A DNA stretch of 64,000 nt, taken from Bacteroides sp. GTDB lineage: Bacteria > Bacteroidota > Bacteroidia > Bacteroidales > Muribaculaceae. Within the stretch, counting starts at the first letter, position 1, and every line of letters starts with the position of its first letter. The notes beneath the pieces were generated by a model. That model saw nothing but the letters and a program-made list of their open reading frames with translations, was not told where the DNA came from and ran no database searches. A program made the translations under genes and the position numbers. This document shows positions 9,458-18,212 of the stretch, piece after piece. The DNA lies in assembly GCA_014801985.1 (NCBI GenBank), contig JAAVDD010000034.1:9212-73211 (forward strand), in the 5' to 3' direction.

Positions 9458-10714
9458 TCATGAAAGACTTTTAAAGATTTTATTACATAATATACCTCGA
9501 AAGATTGCTTCAATGAGATAGGAAGAGACTGTGAGAATTACAAACGACATCACACTATTAAGATAGCCTGTAAAATAAAAAATTCCCAATAAAATTAAAT
9601 AACCAATTGTGGTAACATAAGTCGATTTAAGAACTAATCTTTGTTTACCAAATGCAAAAAAAACATTCATTGAAATAAACCAGCTTATTCCAACGAAAAT
9701 GGGTGAAAGTGTGTATAACCGTATTGCGTCCAGATCAATGTCTTCAAGAATAAAGAACTTCACTATTTGAGGAAGGAATGCATTAACTAAAATAACCATA
9801 GTAGTGGAAAATACTAAGATTCCTCCCATTGCTTTTTTTACTTGATTTACAGATTGGCGTTTTGCTATTCGAGGAAATAAAACGGTAGATAGGATAGTTA
9901 CGGGTTTTTGGAGAAGAGAACATATCTTGGCACCGATATCGTAAATTACAATTTCTGATACCCCTACCAATGCACCCATTAAATTATAATTAAATTTGTC
10001 CTTGATGGTTATCATTACATCACTGGTAAAGATTACTGAACCTTCATGTAAATGGGCTATCAGAATTTTTTTGTCAGGTAGGGTATATTTAATGTTGTAT
10101 TTGTGAAATCCAATCCAAAGTGAAAGTGCTCCTCCTAAAGCATATCCCGTACTCCAAAGAAGTGGAACGTAAATATAGTCTGTTGACTTTTTGATTATAA
10201 AGAAAGTAGCAATTACAAAAGTCCCTCGAACAACTATGTTAACTATTGTAATGTACTTCATATTTTCAGTACCCTGAAAATAAAAATCCAGAAATAGTAC
10301 GGAACTGATAGTTGTAAGAAAAGAAAAAAAGAATAGAACGTAATGCTCTCTATAAGACGGTACTAAAAGAATTACAGAGGAATAAATAAGGAAACTCAAT
10401 ATCCATAGGCCAGATCTGAGAGTAAGTATTGCCGAAACGACCTCATTGATTTTATCCTTATTATGATTGTTGATTGCAATATGGCGTGCACTAATTCTTT
10501 TAAATCCGAAATCAATCAGTACTGTACAATATGAGGCGGTTACTTGAGCGGTAATCACCCAGCCATATAATTCTCTTCCAAGAGTTTTGACAAGATAGGG
10601 ATAGGTGAATAAAGGAGCTGCAATAATAAAGATTTCGAGGATAGATAAATAAGAAAAATTAGCTAAAACTTTTCTATTGGATTTAAAAATATTATTGATG
10701 GTTCCTCTTTTCAT
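9458..10714 (-). CDS. Wzx-type oligosaccharide flippase
   Basis: I start at MKRGTINNIFKSNRKV (ATG 10712-10714), 14 bases after the upstream stop. An ATG-like opening 29 codons earlier would overlap that gene by 74 bases and adds no family sequence. The protein of about 418 aa has 12-14 hydrophobic segments and the polysaccharide-transporter N-terminus (FSYLSILEIFIIAAPLFTYPYLVKTLG). It moves the undecaprenyl-linked repeat unit across the inner membrane before Wzy polymerises it. Confidence 0.88.
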   Translation of the reverse strand: MKRGTINNIFKSNRKVLANFSYLSILEIFIIAAPLFTYPYLVKTLGRELYGWVITAQVTASYCTVLIDFGFKRISARHIAINNHNKDKINEVVSAILTLRSGLWILSFLIYSSVILLVPSYREHYVLFFFSFLTTISSVLFLDFYFQGTENMKYITIVNIVVRGTFVIATFFIIKKSTDYIYVPLLWSTGYALGGALSLWIGFHKYNIKYTLPDKKILIAHLHEGSVIFTSDVMITIKDKFNYNLMGALVGVSEIVIYDIGAKICSLLQKPVTILSTVLFPRIAKRQSVNQVKKAMGGILVFSTTMVILVNAFLPQIVKFFILEDIDLDAIRLYTLSPIFVGISWFISMNVFFAFGKQRLVLKSTYVTTIGYLILLGIFYFTGYLNSVMSFVILTVSSYLIEAIFRGILCNKIFKSLS

Positions 10715-10727
10715 TGAAGTATAAGGA

Positions 10728-11738
10728 TTAAAGGTTATAGTAATCCTTAAACCATTTGGTTGTCTTATTAATCCCTGTTTGTAGCTCTGTTCGTGGCTCA
10801 AATCCAGTAGCAGAGATTAATGCTGAAGAATTTGCATAGGTTTGATAAACATCTCCAGGTTGCATCGGTAGAAAGTTTTTATCAGCCTTTTTACCAGTTG
10901 CTCTCTCGATACAAGTAATATAATCCATTAGATTAGTAGGGCGTTGATTACCAATATTATATATTGCAGCTGGAATAGGATTGGTTGATGTTATAGGTAT
11001 CAAACGAATTATTCCTTCAATTATATCCTCAATATAGGTGAAATCTCTTAGCATCTCGCCATTATTGAATACATTTATCGGACGATCATTTAAGATTGCA
11101 TCAATGAATAAAAAAGGAGACATATCTGGACGACCCCAAGGTCCATAAACGGTGAAGAATCGTAATCCAGTTGTTGGTAAATCGTACAATTTACTATATA
11201 CATTGGCCATTAATTCATTACTCCTTTTTGTGGCTGCATAAATTGATACTTGATTATCAACTCTATCAGTTTCCTCAAAGGGCACTTTTTCATTACCACC
11301 ATATACCGAAGAAGAGGAGGCATATATTAAATGCTTGACATGATTGAGTCTTGAAGCTTCTAAGATATTTAAAAACCCCACGATATTACTTTGAATGTAT
11401 GCATGGGGATTCTCTATGGAGTATCGGACACCAGCTTGAGCAGCAAGATTGATTACAATATCAAACTTCTCTTTATTGAAAAGAGAATATAGTTTTGAGG
11501 TGTCGCATATATCAAGACGATAAAAGGAATAAGTATTGTATTTGGTACTGTTTACTATATGTCCTTGAATTATTTCTTTCTGCTCAATACCACATTCGTG
11601 TAGTCGTGCATATTTCAATCCCACATCATAGTAGTCATTTATATTATCAATGCCAATGACTTCATAATGGTTCTCGCATAAGACTTTAATTAAGTGAAAG
11701 CCTATAAATCCCGCAGCCCCTGTGACTAATACTTTCAT
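10728..11738 (-). CDS. UDP-glucuronate 4-epimerase (NAD-dependent)
   Basis: This 336-aa extended SDR has the NAD motif GAAGFIG (7-13), the active-site serine region YASSSSVYG, and the catalytic pair Y167-x3-K171 (YAATK). The DNINDYYDVGLK...RL stretch after the second strand is characteristic of UDP-GlcA 4-epimerases as opposed to GalE. The substrate UDP-GlcA would be made by the dehydrogenase at 16126-17436 in the same operon, giving UDP-GalA, an acidic residue for the polymer. Confidence 0.85.
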   Translation of the reverse strand: MKVLVTGAAGFIGFHLIKVLCENHYEVIGIDNINDYYDVGLKYARLHECGIEQKEIIQGHIVNSTKYNTYSFYRLDICDTSKLYSLFNKEKFDIVINLAAQAGVRYSIENPHAYIQSNIVGFLNILEASRLNHVKHLIYASSSSVYGGNEKVPFEETDRVDNQVSIYAATKRSNELMANVYSKLYDLPTTGLRFFTVYGPWGRPDMSPFLFIDAILNDRPINVFNNGEMLRDFTYIEDIIEGIIRLIPITSTNPIPAAIYNIGNQRPTNLMDYITCIERATGKKADKNFLPMQPGDVYQTYANSSALISATGFEPRTELQTGINKTTKWFKDYYNL

Positions 11739-11749
11739 ATTAACATACT

Positions 11750-12532
11750 TTATTTTAAATGAGTATGAGATTTCTTTAATGTCATGTAATCTCCGTACAT
11801 TGCCTTAAGATAATTGTCATATCCTAAAGGAATAGGAAAAAGATTCCCTTCAAATGTTTGGGGAATTACATGTTCTATATCATTCTTATTTCTCGCTTTT
11901 AAGAAAGAAACCCCCATTGTATGGCGATATCTGTTTGTTACTGCAATTCTATCTAATTGCCTACAAAACCCAATAAAACAATTATTGAATGCTCTTATGC
12001 ATGGAAAAATAAGGTTTAAAATCTTATTTTTCATAGACCACAGCTTTGTATAGTTTTCTGCTGTCCTGAGACGACCACATAAGTAATGGAGAAATTTGGA
12101 ATTAGATGGGGATAATTTAAAAATGTCAATAAAGAGACCTTGGTGGATATATAGCGAATCTAATCCAAAAGACTCCTTTACTTGAGTTTTCTTATCCCGT
12201 AGTTTTGCAAAATCAAAAATATAGTTTGGATCATCTTGGCTTGATTGAATAACAAATTCCTCAGTCTCGTTATCTCGTAAAATTTTTATTAATTTGTTAT
12301 AGTCATCTTCCAGAAGTTCAATATCCACATCATCATCCCATGGAATAAATCCATGGTGACGCACGGCCCCTAAGCATGTACCTGAGGAGAGCCAGTATTT
12401 AATGTTGTTTTCTTTGCAAATCTTATCGATGTATTTAAGCATTTCCAACATACGCAGTTGCCGTTTCCGTAAGGGAGATCCTTCCGGATTGTATGTGGAT
12501 CGCAATTGGTCTTGAAGAGCTTGATCTATCAT
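11750..12532 (-). CDS. LicD-family phosphotransferase
   Basis: This 260-aa protein carries the LicD/fukutin-like nucleotidyltransferase-fold core: KYWLSSGTCLGAVRHHGFIPWDDDVDIELLEDDY, with the WDDDVD metal-binding triad. LicD proteins transfer phosphocholine, phosphoethanolamine-like or ribitol-phosphate groups from a CDP-activated donor to a glycan. Upstream in the operon lies a LicC-like nucleotidyltransferase fused to an aminotransferase-fold domain, a plausible maker of the donor. Together they suggest a phospho-amino substituent on the capsule, which would give it a positive charge (inference). Confidence 0.85.
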   Translation of the reverse strand: MIDQALQDQLRSTYNPEGSPLRKRQLRMLEMLKYIDKICKENNIKYWLSSGTCLGAVRHHGFIPWDDDVDIELLEDDYNKLIKILRDNETEEFVIQSSQDDPNYIFDFAKLRDKKTQVKESFGLDSLYIHQGLFIDIFKLSPSNSKFLHYLCGRLRTAENYTKLWSMKNKILNLIFPCIRAFNNCFIGFCRQLDRIAVTNRYRHTMGVSFLKARNKNDIEHVIPQTFEGNLFPIPLGYDNYLKAMYGDYMTLKKSHTHLK

Positions 12533-12780
12533 ATAAATAAAAATATGAGATAAATAGTAATCTGATAGACAATAATGTTTATTGATTCATCTAAAAAGAT
12601 ATGGTTGGATGTGTAATAAGAATCAGAGGACAGTTTTCCAATAAAAGATTCAGTTTATGAAGATCCCTTTTTGAATTAAAGTTAAACCAACTCCTGCATC
12701 AATAAATATTTTAGAAATGGATATAATAATCCCTTTTAAATATTAACCAAATCTTTTAGGAAGTAGTAATCAAGCAAGTT

Positions 12781-12814
12781 TTGAATAATGGTAAATTAAT
12801 TTACCATTATTCAA
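12781..12814. repeat. 34-bp perfect palindrome
   Basis: The sequence reads identically on both strands over 34 bases. Each half-site begins TTGAATAATGGTAAATT and the centre is AATT. There is no loop and no T-tract, so it is not a standard rho-independent terminator. It lies about 250 bases upstream of licD and 260 bases beyond the preceding gene's stop. It could be an operator, a recombinase site, or the junction of an excised element. Confidence 0.8.
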
Positions 12815-13032
12815 TGCAAATCAAAGATGTCGATACAGTTCCATACACCTCTTTCTATACAAAGAATGCTTCACTTTATAGAATAATGTTTTGAAAATTC
12901 TTAAAACATCTCTGCTATATTCTTTTACAACATCTCGATGGTTACATCTATACGTCTTTACTCACTATAACTTGACAATGAATAGTCATATCATTAGCTT
13001 TTAACTTTCATCGTATGTTATAGAATCTGTTT

Positions 13033-13056
13033 ATAGGTTATTAATTTATAACCTAT
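13033..13056 (-). terminator. Hairpin after the ornithine-cyclodeaminase-like gene
   Basis: A perfect 9-bp stem ATAGGTTAT / ATAACCTAT with a 6-base loop lies 16 bases beyond the stop codon at 13072. The T-tract is poor, so it may protect the 3' end or terminate weakly. Confidence 0.4.
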
Positions 13057-13071
13057 TTATAATTTTGGCTC

Positions 13072-14019
13072 TTAAATCCAAAATCTTTCCTCAGGATATG
13101 ACATTGGGATTTCAGGACAGTTGTCTCCTATCTTTTCAACAATTTTCATGGCCCAATACATATCTGTTAATGCGATTCCACCATTATAAACAAGAATACG
13201 CTCATTATCATTTTCTCTTCCAGAAACACGTTTATTTGCGACATCTGTAATGCGAGCCATCTTATTTTTAAACTGTTCGTAATAACGATATTTTTTCACA
13301 TGATCAATATCATCGACGAAAACCTTTTCAAACGCCAAGTCACAGTTTTGAAAACCGGAAGTATGTACCGGTATTATAGTACATCCCTTTGGATAAGTTT
13401 CAACAGATGCTAATTCTTTGTGTGCAAAGCTTACACACGAAACGATAATATCAGAGTTGAATAGCTCCTCAAGTGTTTCACAGATTTCAAACTTAAGGAA
13501 TCCATTCATTTTAAACTCCTCAGTAAATTTTTCAGCTTGATCTTTATATTTAAGTACTTTTACAGTGATAGGACGATTTAGCTGATCAGCATAAAATAAC
13601 ATAAATGCTCTGGCTGTAAGGCCTAATCCGTATATAGCTAATGTCTCAACATTTTTTTTTGAAAAATTAATTGCATTATAGGCTGCACATGCACCTGTAC
13701 GCATTGTAGTTATATATGTGCCATCCAAAACTGCTACTAAGCCATGTTCGTTAAGACTTTGAAGCATAATGTTAGAGTTTCTAGCAGGGATTCCTTGGGA
13801 ATCATCCACGTTTCTTGATATAAATTTTACACCAGCTAGATTGTATTTTGGAAGCACACAAGGCATAGTCATATAACGCCCACTGTCTCCTTGCCATATA
13901 CTTATCTTGGCAGCCAAAAGATAGGTATCTTGTTCTTCCCATACTTTGGCAGTCCACTCATACATTTCTGATAGTGGAATATTTAAATTTTTTATTGTAT
14001 TAAAGTCTATAATTTTCAT
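13072..14019 (-). CDS. Ornithine cyclodeaminase / mu-crystallin family protein
   Basis: This 315-aa protein has the family layout: the catalytic dimer half with YMTMPCVLPKYNLAGVKFISRN, the LDGTYITTMRTGACAAYNA stretch, and a Rossmann NAD(P) site written IYGLGLTARA. It is of normal family length. It abuts the fused nucleotidyltransferase-aminotransferase gene (stop and start are adjacent), which implies one pathway. Family members are amino-acid cyclodeaminases, imine reductases or opine-type dehydrogenases (for example SbnB). The substrate here is unknown; a role in making or trimming the amino substituent of the capsule is inference. Confidence 0.8.
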   Translation of the reverse strand: MKIIDFNTIKNLNIPLSEMYEWTAKVWEEQDTYLLAAKISIWQGDSGRYMTMPCVLPKYNLAGVKFISRNVDDSQGIPARNSNIMLQSLNEHGLVAVLDGTYITTMRTGACAAYNAINFSKKNVETLAIYGLGLTARAFMLFYADQLNRPITVKVLKYKDQAEKFTEEFKMNGFLKFEICETLEELFNSDIIVSCVSFAHKELASVETYPKGCTIIPVHTSGFQNCDLAFEKVFVDDIDHVKKYRYYEQFKNKMARITDVANKRVSGRENDNERILVYNGGIALTDMYWAMKIVEKIGDNCPEIPMSYPEERFWI

Positions 14020-15834
14020 TTACAATATAGATTTTATAGATGTAAGTAGTTTATTATCATCTTTTCTATCCCTGATTGCAATTCTCACATACTGTTTATC
14101 CTTTGGAAAGCCCTTCTTTGAGGAACAATCTTTTATAAGGATATTAAAGTCAGTGAGCAATTTCAATGCAAGCTCATGGGATGTAAACTTATTGGTAACC
14201 TCACACAGGAAATAATTTGCTTGCGAAGGTATGACACGCAGGAAAGGGATCGTTTTCAACTCCTCAAAGAAGATAGCTCTCTCCTTACGGAATTTCTCAC
14301 ATGAGCGTGCATAGTCTTTTTCATATTTGCCGTAGATCTGCATATAGAATTCGGCGAAGGAATTGATATTCCATATCCCTACATCCTTACGCATTGCAAA
14401 GATTAGATCCTTGTCTGCACTTGCCAAAACCCCAAGGCGCAAACCTGGCACGCCATAGCTCTTTGAAATGGACTTCATCACACACAATGTGGGATGCGAC
14501 TCCAAGACATCGTTATGTATGAGGGTGAGATTTTCCGCATCGTCTGCAAAATCTACAAACGACTCGTCAATAATCAGGCGGATATTGTTATCCTCAGCCC
14601 AGCAGATCAGTTTTTCAAGACCTTCCTGATTGATCAGGTTTCCGGAAGGATTGTCCGGATTCACAATCAGAAGATTTTCAACCTTATTATCTGAGTAGAA
14701 CCCGATCAATTCATCAGCTGTATATGAGAAGTTTTCATTCTCAGGATGGAACTTCACAATACGATCTTCATCCAGACGATTGGGGTATTCCTCAAAAGTA
14801 GGATAAATCACGCCGACTTTTCCATTCAGGAGACTCATGAGACTTTTGATAAGTTCGGCAGCCCCATTTCCTACCACAGCATAATCATGACGGATGCCGA
14901 AGTATTTCGAAGCCAAGAGTGAGTTAACACCCATTCCGGAGGGATAATCGCGAAGAAGAGGTTCGAAATTGGCCTTCATTTCATCGATCATCTTCTGGCG
15001 CGGGAAATATGGATTTACCAGATAACAGAAATCAAGAAGAGAGGGATATCGCCAGTAGCCCCCGAAAGAATGCTGCAGTTTCTTGAGTCTCTCCTCCGGA
15101 GTAGCGAAGATGGTCTCGGCAATTCTCAGATCCTGGACATCATCTATCTCATACCAGTGAAGGCCTGTGATAGGAAGAGCCTTGATTCCAGTGGTGTCGA
15201 TAAGAGTAAGCACACGAAGCACCTGTTCATAGTATTCGTTTTCCCCCAGCACACGGATATAAGCCTCAAGGAAGGGGAGGTAATGATTTACAATGAACTC
15301 CTTCGAGAACTTGTATATGTTTACTGTCTTGTAATAATATAGAGTATCGCTATATTTGAATGCTTTCTTAGGAATGAAGCTGACGATATTGTTGTCATCA
15401 TCAATGCGTACCATTGTGCCGTCCATCCATGTCTCATACTTTGAAATCAGAGCGCAGTCTTTGTATTCACTGTTTATCGCTGCATACAAGACAGCATCTT
15501 CAAAGATAAGATCCGATTCAAGAAGCAGGGTCTCCTCTTCTGCCATATATCCTCGGGCGAGCCATAAGGAATATATGTTATTGGTCTTGTCATAGACTGA
15601 ATTCTCAACGAACTGGATTGGCCAATCTGGATAATTTTGGGTAATGTAATTCTTCAGTTTCTGACCTTCATAACCAATGACGATTACTATTCTCGAAAGA
15701 TTGAGGCGATGTAGCTGGGAAAGCATTCGGTCGATAAGACGAATACCATTTACTTCCAACATACATTTAGTATTGTCGGCAGTGAATTCACCGAGCCGAC
15801 GTCCCATGCCTGCTGCTAAGATGATTGCTTGCAT
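14020..15834 (-). CDS. Fusion: LicC-like nucleotidyltransferase + PLP aminotransferase/decarboxylase-fold enzyme
   Basis: This 604-aa protein has two domains. Residues 1-245 form a sugar/choline-phosphate nucleotidyltransferase: LAAGMGRRL (6-14), KCMLEVNG (23-30), metal Asp D108 (ESD) and the LicC-like closing motif HWYEIDDVQDL (226-236). Residues 265-604 form a fold-type I PLP enzyme with NPDNPSG (392-398), D423 (IIDES), PLP lysine K458 (SISKS) and R466. The second domain looks closer to HisC and CobD (threonine-phosphate decarboxylase); the KDCSSKKGF...YVRIAIRDR ending resembles CobD. A plausible chemistry is decarboxylation of an O-phospho amino acid to a phospho-amino-alcohol and its CTP activation for LicD. 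This is inference; transamination is also possible. Confidence 0.85.
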   Translation of the reverse strand: MQAIILAAGMGRRLGEFTADNTKCMLEVNGIRLIDRMLSQLHRLNLSRIVIVIGYEGQKLKNYITQNYPDWPIQFVENSVYDKTNNIYSLWLARGYMAEEETLLLESDLIFEDAVLYAAINSEYKDCALISKYETWMDGTMVRIDDDNNIVSFIPKKAFKYSDTLYYYKTVNIYKFSKEFIVNHYLPFLEAYIRVLGENEYYEQVLRVLTLIDTTGIKALPITGLHWYEIDDVQDLRIAETIFATPEERLKKLQHSFGGYWRYPSLLDFCYLVNPYFPRQKMIDEMKANFEPLLRDYPSGMGVNSLLASKYFGIRHDYAVVGNGAAELIKSLMSLLNGKVGVIYPTFEEYPNRLDEDRIVKFHPENENFSYTADELIGFYSDNKVENLLIVNPDNPSGNLINQEGLEKLICWAEDNNIRLIIDESFVDFADDAENLTLIHNDVLESHPTLCVMKSISKSYGVPGLRLGVLASADKDLIFAMRKDVGIWNINSFAEFYMQIYGKYEKDYARSCEKFRKERAIFFEELKTIPFLRVIPSQANYFLCEVTNKFTSHELALKLLTDFNILIKDCSSKKGFPKDKQYVRIAIRDRKDDNKLLTSIKSIL

Positions 15835-15951
15835 AAGAAAAGGGTTAGATTGCTAATGTAAAAAGAGTATATTAAGCTTGATTCGTTGGAGATAGGATGT
15901 CCATTAAATCAAAGTAAAATTGAAGATTAATAGTGGAAACTCTATTGTGTC

Positions 15952-15991
15952 TTAAAAATTGAGAGAACCCGTCTCGCGACGGATTACTCTC
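15952..15991 (-). terminator. Rho-independent terminator downstream of ugd
   Basis: On the minus strand a hairpin with outer stem GAGAG/CTCTC and inner stem CCGTC/GACGG (loop GCGA) is followed by AATTTTTAAG. It lies 135 bases past the ugd stop and before the fusion gene, so it may attenuate transcription within the operon. It would be a natural target for UpxY antitermination (inference). Confidence 0.6.
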
Positions 15992-16063
15992 TTACATAAA
16001 AATTATAGAATTTCGTTACTTACTATCATTGAGTGGGAGGGAGAGGTTAGTACTGATGATACA

Positions 16064-16098
16064 GCGAACCGAAGGTTCGGGAACTGGAACAAACTGAG
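16064..16098. repeat. 35-bp direct repeat, copy A (downstream of ugd)
   Basis: It begins GCGAACCGAAGGTTCGG, containing a 6-bp stem CGAACC/GGTTCG with loop GAA. It matches 17453-17487 at 28 of 35 positions in the same orientation, so the two copies bracket ugd. Confidence 0.6.
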
Positions 16099-16125
16099 GA
16101 AGGAGGTATTATGTATATCATTCTG

Positions 16126-17436
16126 TCAGTCGCGGGAGAAGAGGTCGCGGGTATATACCTTCTCATCCACGTCGGCGAGGTCGGAGCTGGTGCGGTTGGC
16201 AAGGATGGCCTTGCTGAGACGCTTGAATTCATCCAGATCGTTCACAACGCGTGAACCGAAGAAGGTGGTGCCGTTTTCCAATGTGGGTTCATATATGATA
16301 ACCGTGGCACCCTTGGCTTTGATGCGTTTCATCACGCCCTGGATGGAGCTCTGACGGAAGTTGTCGGAGTTGGATTTCATCGTGAGGCGGTACACACCTA
16401 TAATGCAGTCAATTTCATGGTCAGTGTGAAATGTGCTATTGGCAGTGTAATACCCTGCCAAATGCAGCACCTGGTCGGCGATGAAGTCCTTGCGTGTACG
16501 GTTACTCTCCACGATTGCCGACATCATGTTCTGGGGGACGTCGGCATAATTGGCAAGGAGTTGCTTGGTGTCTTTGGGAAGGCAATAGCCACCATAGCCG
16601 AACGAGGGATTGTTGTAATGGGTCCCGATACGGGGGTCGAGGCCGATTCCCTCTATTATAGCCTTGGAGTCGAGACCCTTCACCTCGGCATAGGTGTCGA
16701 GTTCGTTGAAGTAGCTTACGCGGAGGGCGAGGTAGGTGTTGGCGAAGAGCTTCACGGCCTCGGCCTCCTTCATACCCATATAGAGGGTGTCGATCTCCTC
16801 TTTCTCCGCACCCTGCTTCAACAATTCGGCGAAGATATGAGCTTTCTCATCCATGACGGCCACGTCGGTGACCTTCAGGATTGCCTCGTTCTCCTCCTCA
16901 AATCCGGGCTTCCCTATTATCTTGGGTATGCCGGCGATTATTCGCGAGGGATAGAGGTTGTCGTAGAGGGCCTTGCTTTCGCGCAGGAACTCCGGGAAGA
17001 AGAGGAGATTGAAGCGTTTTGCTCCCTTGGCCGCATATTTGAGATAGAGATTGCGGCAGTAACCCACGGGGATGGTGGATTTAATCACCATTACGGCGTC
17101 GGGGTTGACGGAGAGAACGAGATCTATGACATCCTCGATGTTGTGGGTGTCGAAGTAGTTCTTTACGGGATCATAGTTTGTCGGGGCGGCGATGACCACG
17201 AAGTCTGCATCACGGTATGCTGCTGCGCCGTCGAGGGTGGCCGTGAGGTCGAGATCCTTCTCTGCGAGGTATTTCTCGATATAGTCATCCTGGATGGGCG
17301 ACTTTCGGCTGTTGATGAGCTCCACCTTCTCGGGTATTACGTCAACGGCTGTCACGTGGTTATGCTGAGCCAGGAGTGTAGCTATTGAGAGGCCGACGTA
17401 TCCTGTGCCGGCGACTGCTATGTTATATTTTTTCAT
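16126..17436 (-). CDS. ugd: UDP-glucose 6-dehydrogenase-type nucleotide-sugar dehydrogenase
   Basis: I start at [17 protein letters not shown] (ATG 17434-17436); the 15 extra upstream codons are not family-like. The 436-aa protein has the NAD motif [30 protein letters not shown] and the catalytic-cysteine motif [14 protein letters not shown]-dependent two-step oxidation of UDP-glucose to UDP-glucuronate fits the UDP-GlcA 4-epimerase in the same operon. GC content is higher than in the glycosyltransferase genes to its left, as expected for a core precursor gene. The gene is bracketed by two similar 35-bp repeats. Confidence 0.9.
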   Translation of the reverse strand: MKKYNIAVAGTGYVGLSIATLLAQHNHVTAVDVIPEKVELINSRKSPIQDDYIEKYLAEKDLDLTATLDGAAAYRDADFVVIAAPTNYDPVKNYFDTHNIEDVIDLVLSVNPDAVMVIKSTIPVGYCRNLYLKYAAKGAKRFNLLFFPEFLRESKALYDNLYPSRIIAGIPKIIGKPGFEEENEAILKVTDVAVMDEKAHIFAELLKQGAEKEEIDTLYMGMKEAEAVKLFANTYLALRVSYFNELDTYAEVKGLDSKAIIEGIGLDPRIGTHYNNPSFGYGGYCLPKDTKQLLANYADVPQNMMSAIVESNRTRKDFIADQVLHLAGYYTANSTFHTDHEIDCIIGVYRLTMKSNSDNFRQSSIQGVMKRIKAKGATVIIYEPTLENGTTFFGSRVVNDLDEFKRLSKAILANRTSSDLADVDEKVYTRDLFSRD

Positions 17437-17452
17437 TTCTATCAAGGATTTT

Positions 17453-17487
17453 GCGAACCAAGGGTTCGGACACTTGACCAAACAGAG
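17453..17487. repeat. 35-bp direct repeat, copy B (upstream of ugd)
   Basis: It begins GCGAACCAAGGGTTCGG and forms the stem CGAACC/GGTTCG with loop AAG. It is 28/35 identical to copy A at 16064-16098 and lies 17 bases upstream of the ugd start codon. Confidence 0.6.
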
Positions 17488-17508
17488 AGAGCTGTGAGGA
17501 TAAGATTG

Positions 17509-18204
17509 TTATTTTAGCAGGGCGCGGAGGCGGTTTTTGAAGGGCGCCTGATTGCGACCGGTGAAGGGAGTGAGATCGGATGCGAGGAGGATGGCGATCT
17601 CTTTGGCTTCGGATTCTTCGGCCTGGAATTCTTCGGCACACCTGTGCCGAATACTATTTCGGAAACTACCGGGCTGCTGGGCCGGATTATTCCGGAAGCT
17701 ATCGAGATGCGGCTCTGTGGAATTCAGGATATTTTTGTATTTTTTGTACCAGCCGGCGAGCTTTTGGCTTTGCCAACGGAGGGGGAGGAGATGGTATTCT
17801 TTTATCCCTCGGTTGAGTCCAAGGGTGATGAGGCGGAAGAGAAGGTATTGGTCGATATCGTGGTTACCGTGGATGGCGGAGTCAAGGGCACGGAAGACTT
17901 GACGTTCCACTGTGCCTGGCAGGGGAGCGGAGCCGTAGGCAAGGCGGTGTAGATGATCGTAGGCGTGAGCGAGGCGGAGACCTTGGCCGGATGTGTAGCT
18001 GTCGATGCGTGGTTCGATGGCTTCTATCCATTTCCGGGCCGCTCCACGGACTTTGCTCATGGGGGCGAGTGTGTGGGTTTCGAGGAGTATGGTGGCTCTC
18101 CGTGATGCTTCGCAGATCTGCATAGCGGCTTCGTAGGCACTTTCGGGAGTGCGGAGACTATCCTCTGTGATATTGGGGATTGATATGACCGGCGCTGCTT
18201 GCAT
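17509..18204 (-). CDS. UpxZ-position protein, possible antagonist of UpxY antiterminators
   Basis: This 231-aa soluble protein is mostly helical (RLAHAYDHLHRLAYGSA, QVFRALDSAIHGNHDIDQYLLFRLITLGLNRG). It starts 8 bases after the UpxY stop. In Bacteroides capsule loci the first two genes behind the invertible promoter are upxY and upxZ, and UpxZ inhibits UpxY proteins of other loci. Position supports that role here. Sequence resemblance to UpxZ is only loose, and the protein is longer than classical UpxZ (about 160 aa), so it may be a different family with a similar job. Confidence 0.55.
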   Translation of the reverse strand: MQAAPVISIPNITEDSLRTPESAYEAAMQICEASRRATILLETHTLAPMSKVRGAARKWIEAIEPRIDSYTSGQGLRLAHAYDHLHRLAYGSAPLPGTVERQVFRALDSAIHGNHDIDQYLLFRLITLGLNRGIKEYHLLPLRWQSQKLAGWYKKYKNILNSTEPHLDSFRNNPAQQPGSFRNSIRHRCAEEFQAEESEAKEIAILLASDLTPFTGRNQAPFKNRLRALLK

Positions 18205-18212
18205 TTCTTTGA

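Larger units (their letters stand above)
12533..13071. other. AT-rich intergenic gap with a long palindrome
   Basis: This 539-base stretch between two same-strand genes has no convincing coding sequence on either strand. It holds the terminator-like hairpin at 13033-13056 and the 34-bp perfect palindrome at 12781-12814 (listed separately). The base composition is much more AT-rich than the flanking ornithine-cyclodeaminase gene. Confidence 0.6.
15835..16125. other. Intergenic gap within the capsule operon
   Basis: These 291 bases contain the terminator at 15952-15991 and the small hairpin repeat at 16064-16098. I see no protein gene in the gap on either strand; the open frame on the plus strand reads through into the antisense of ugd and has no recognisable features. 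Confidence 0.5.

Noticed and set aside
12533..13071. Small genes in the AT-rich capsule gap
   Set aside because: Only very short frames occur, none with a start context or protein-like composition.
16417..17388. 323-codon open frame on the plus strand
   Set aside because: It is fully antisense to ugd, whose dehydrogenase motifs are unmistakable. The plus-strand product is low-complexity Val/Gly/Glu with no domain; it is a by-product of codon bias.
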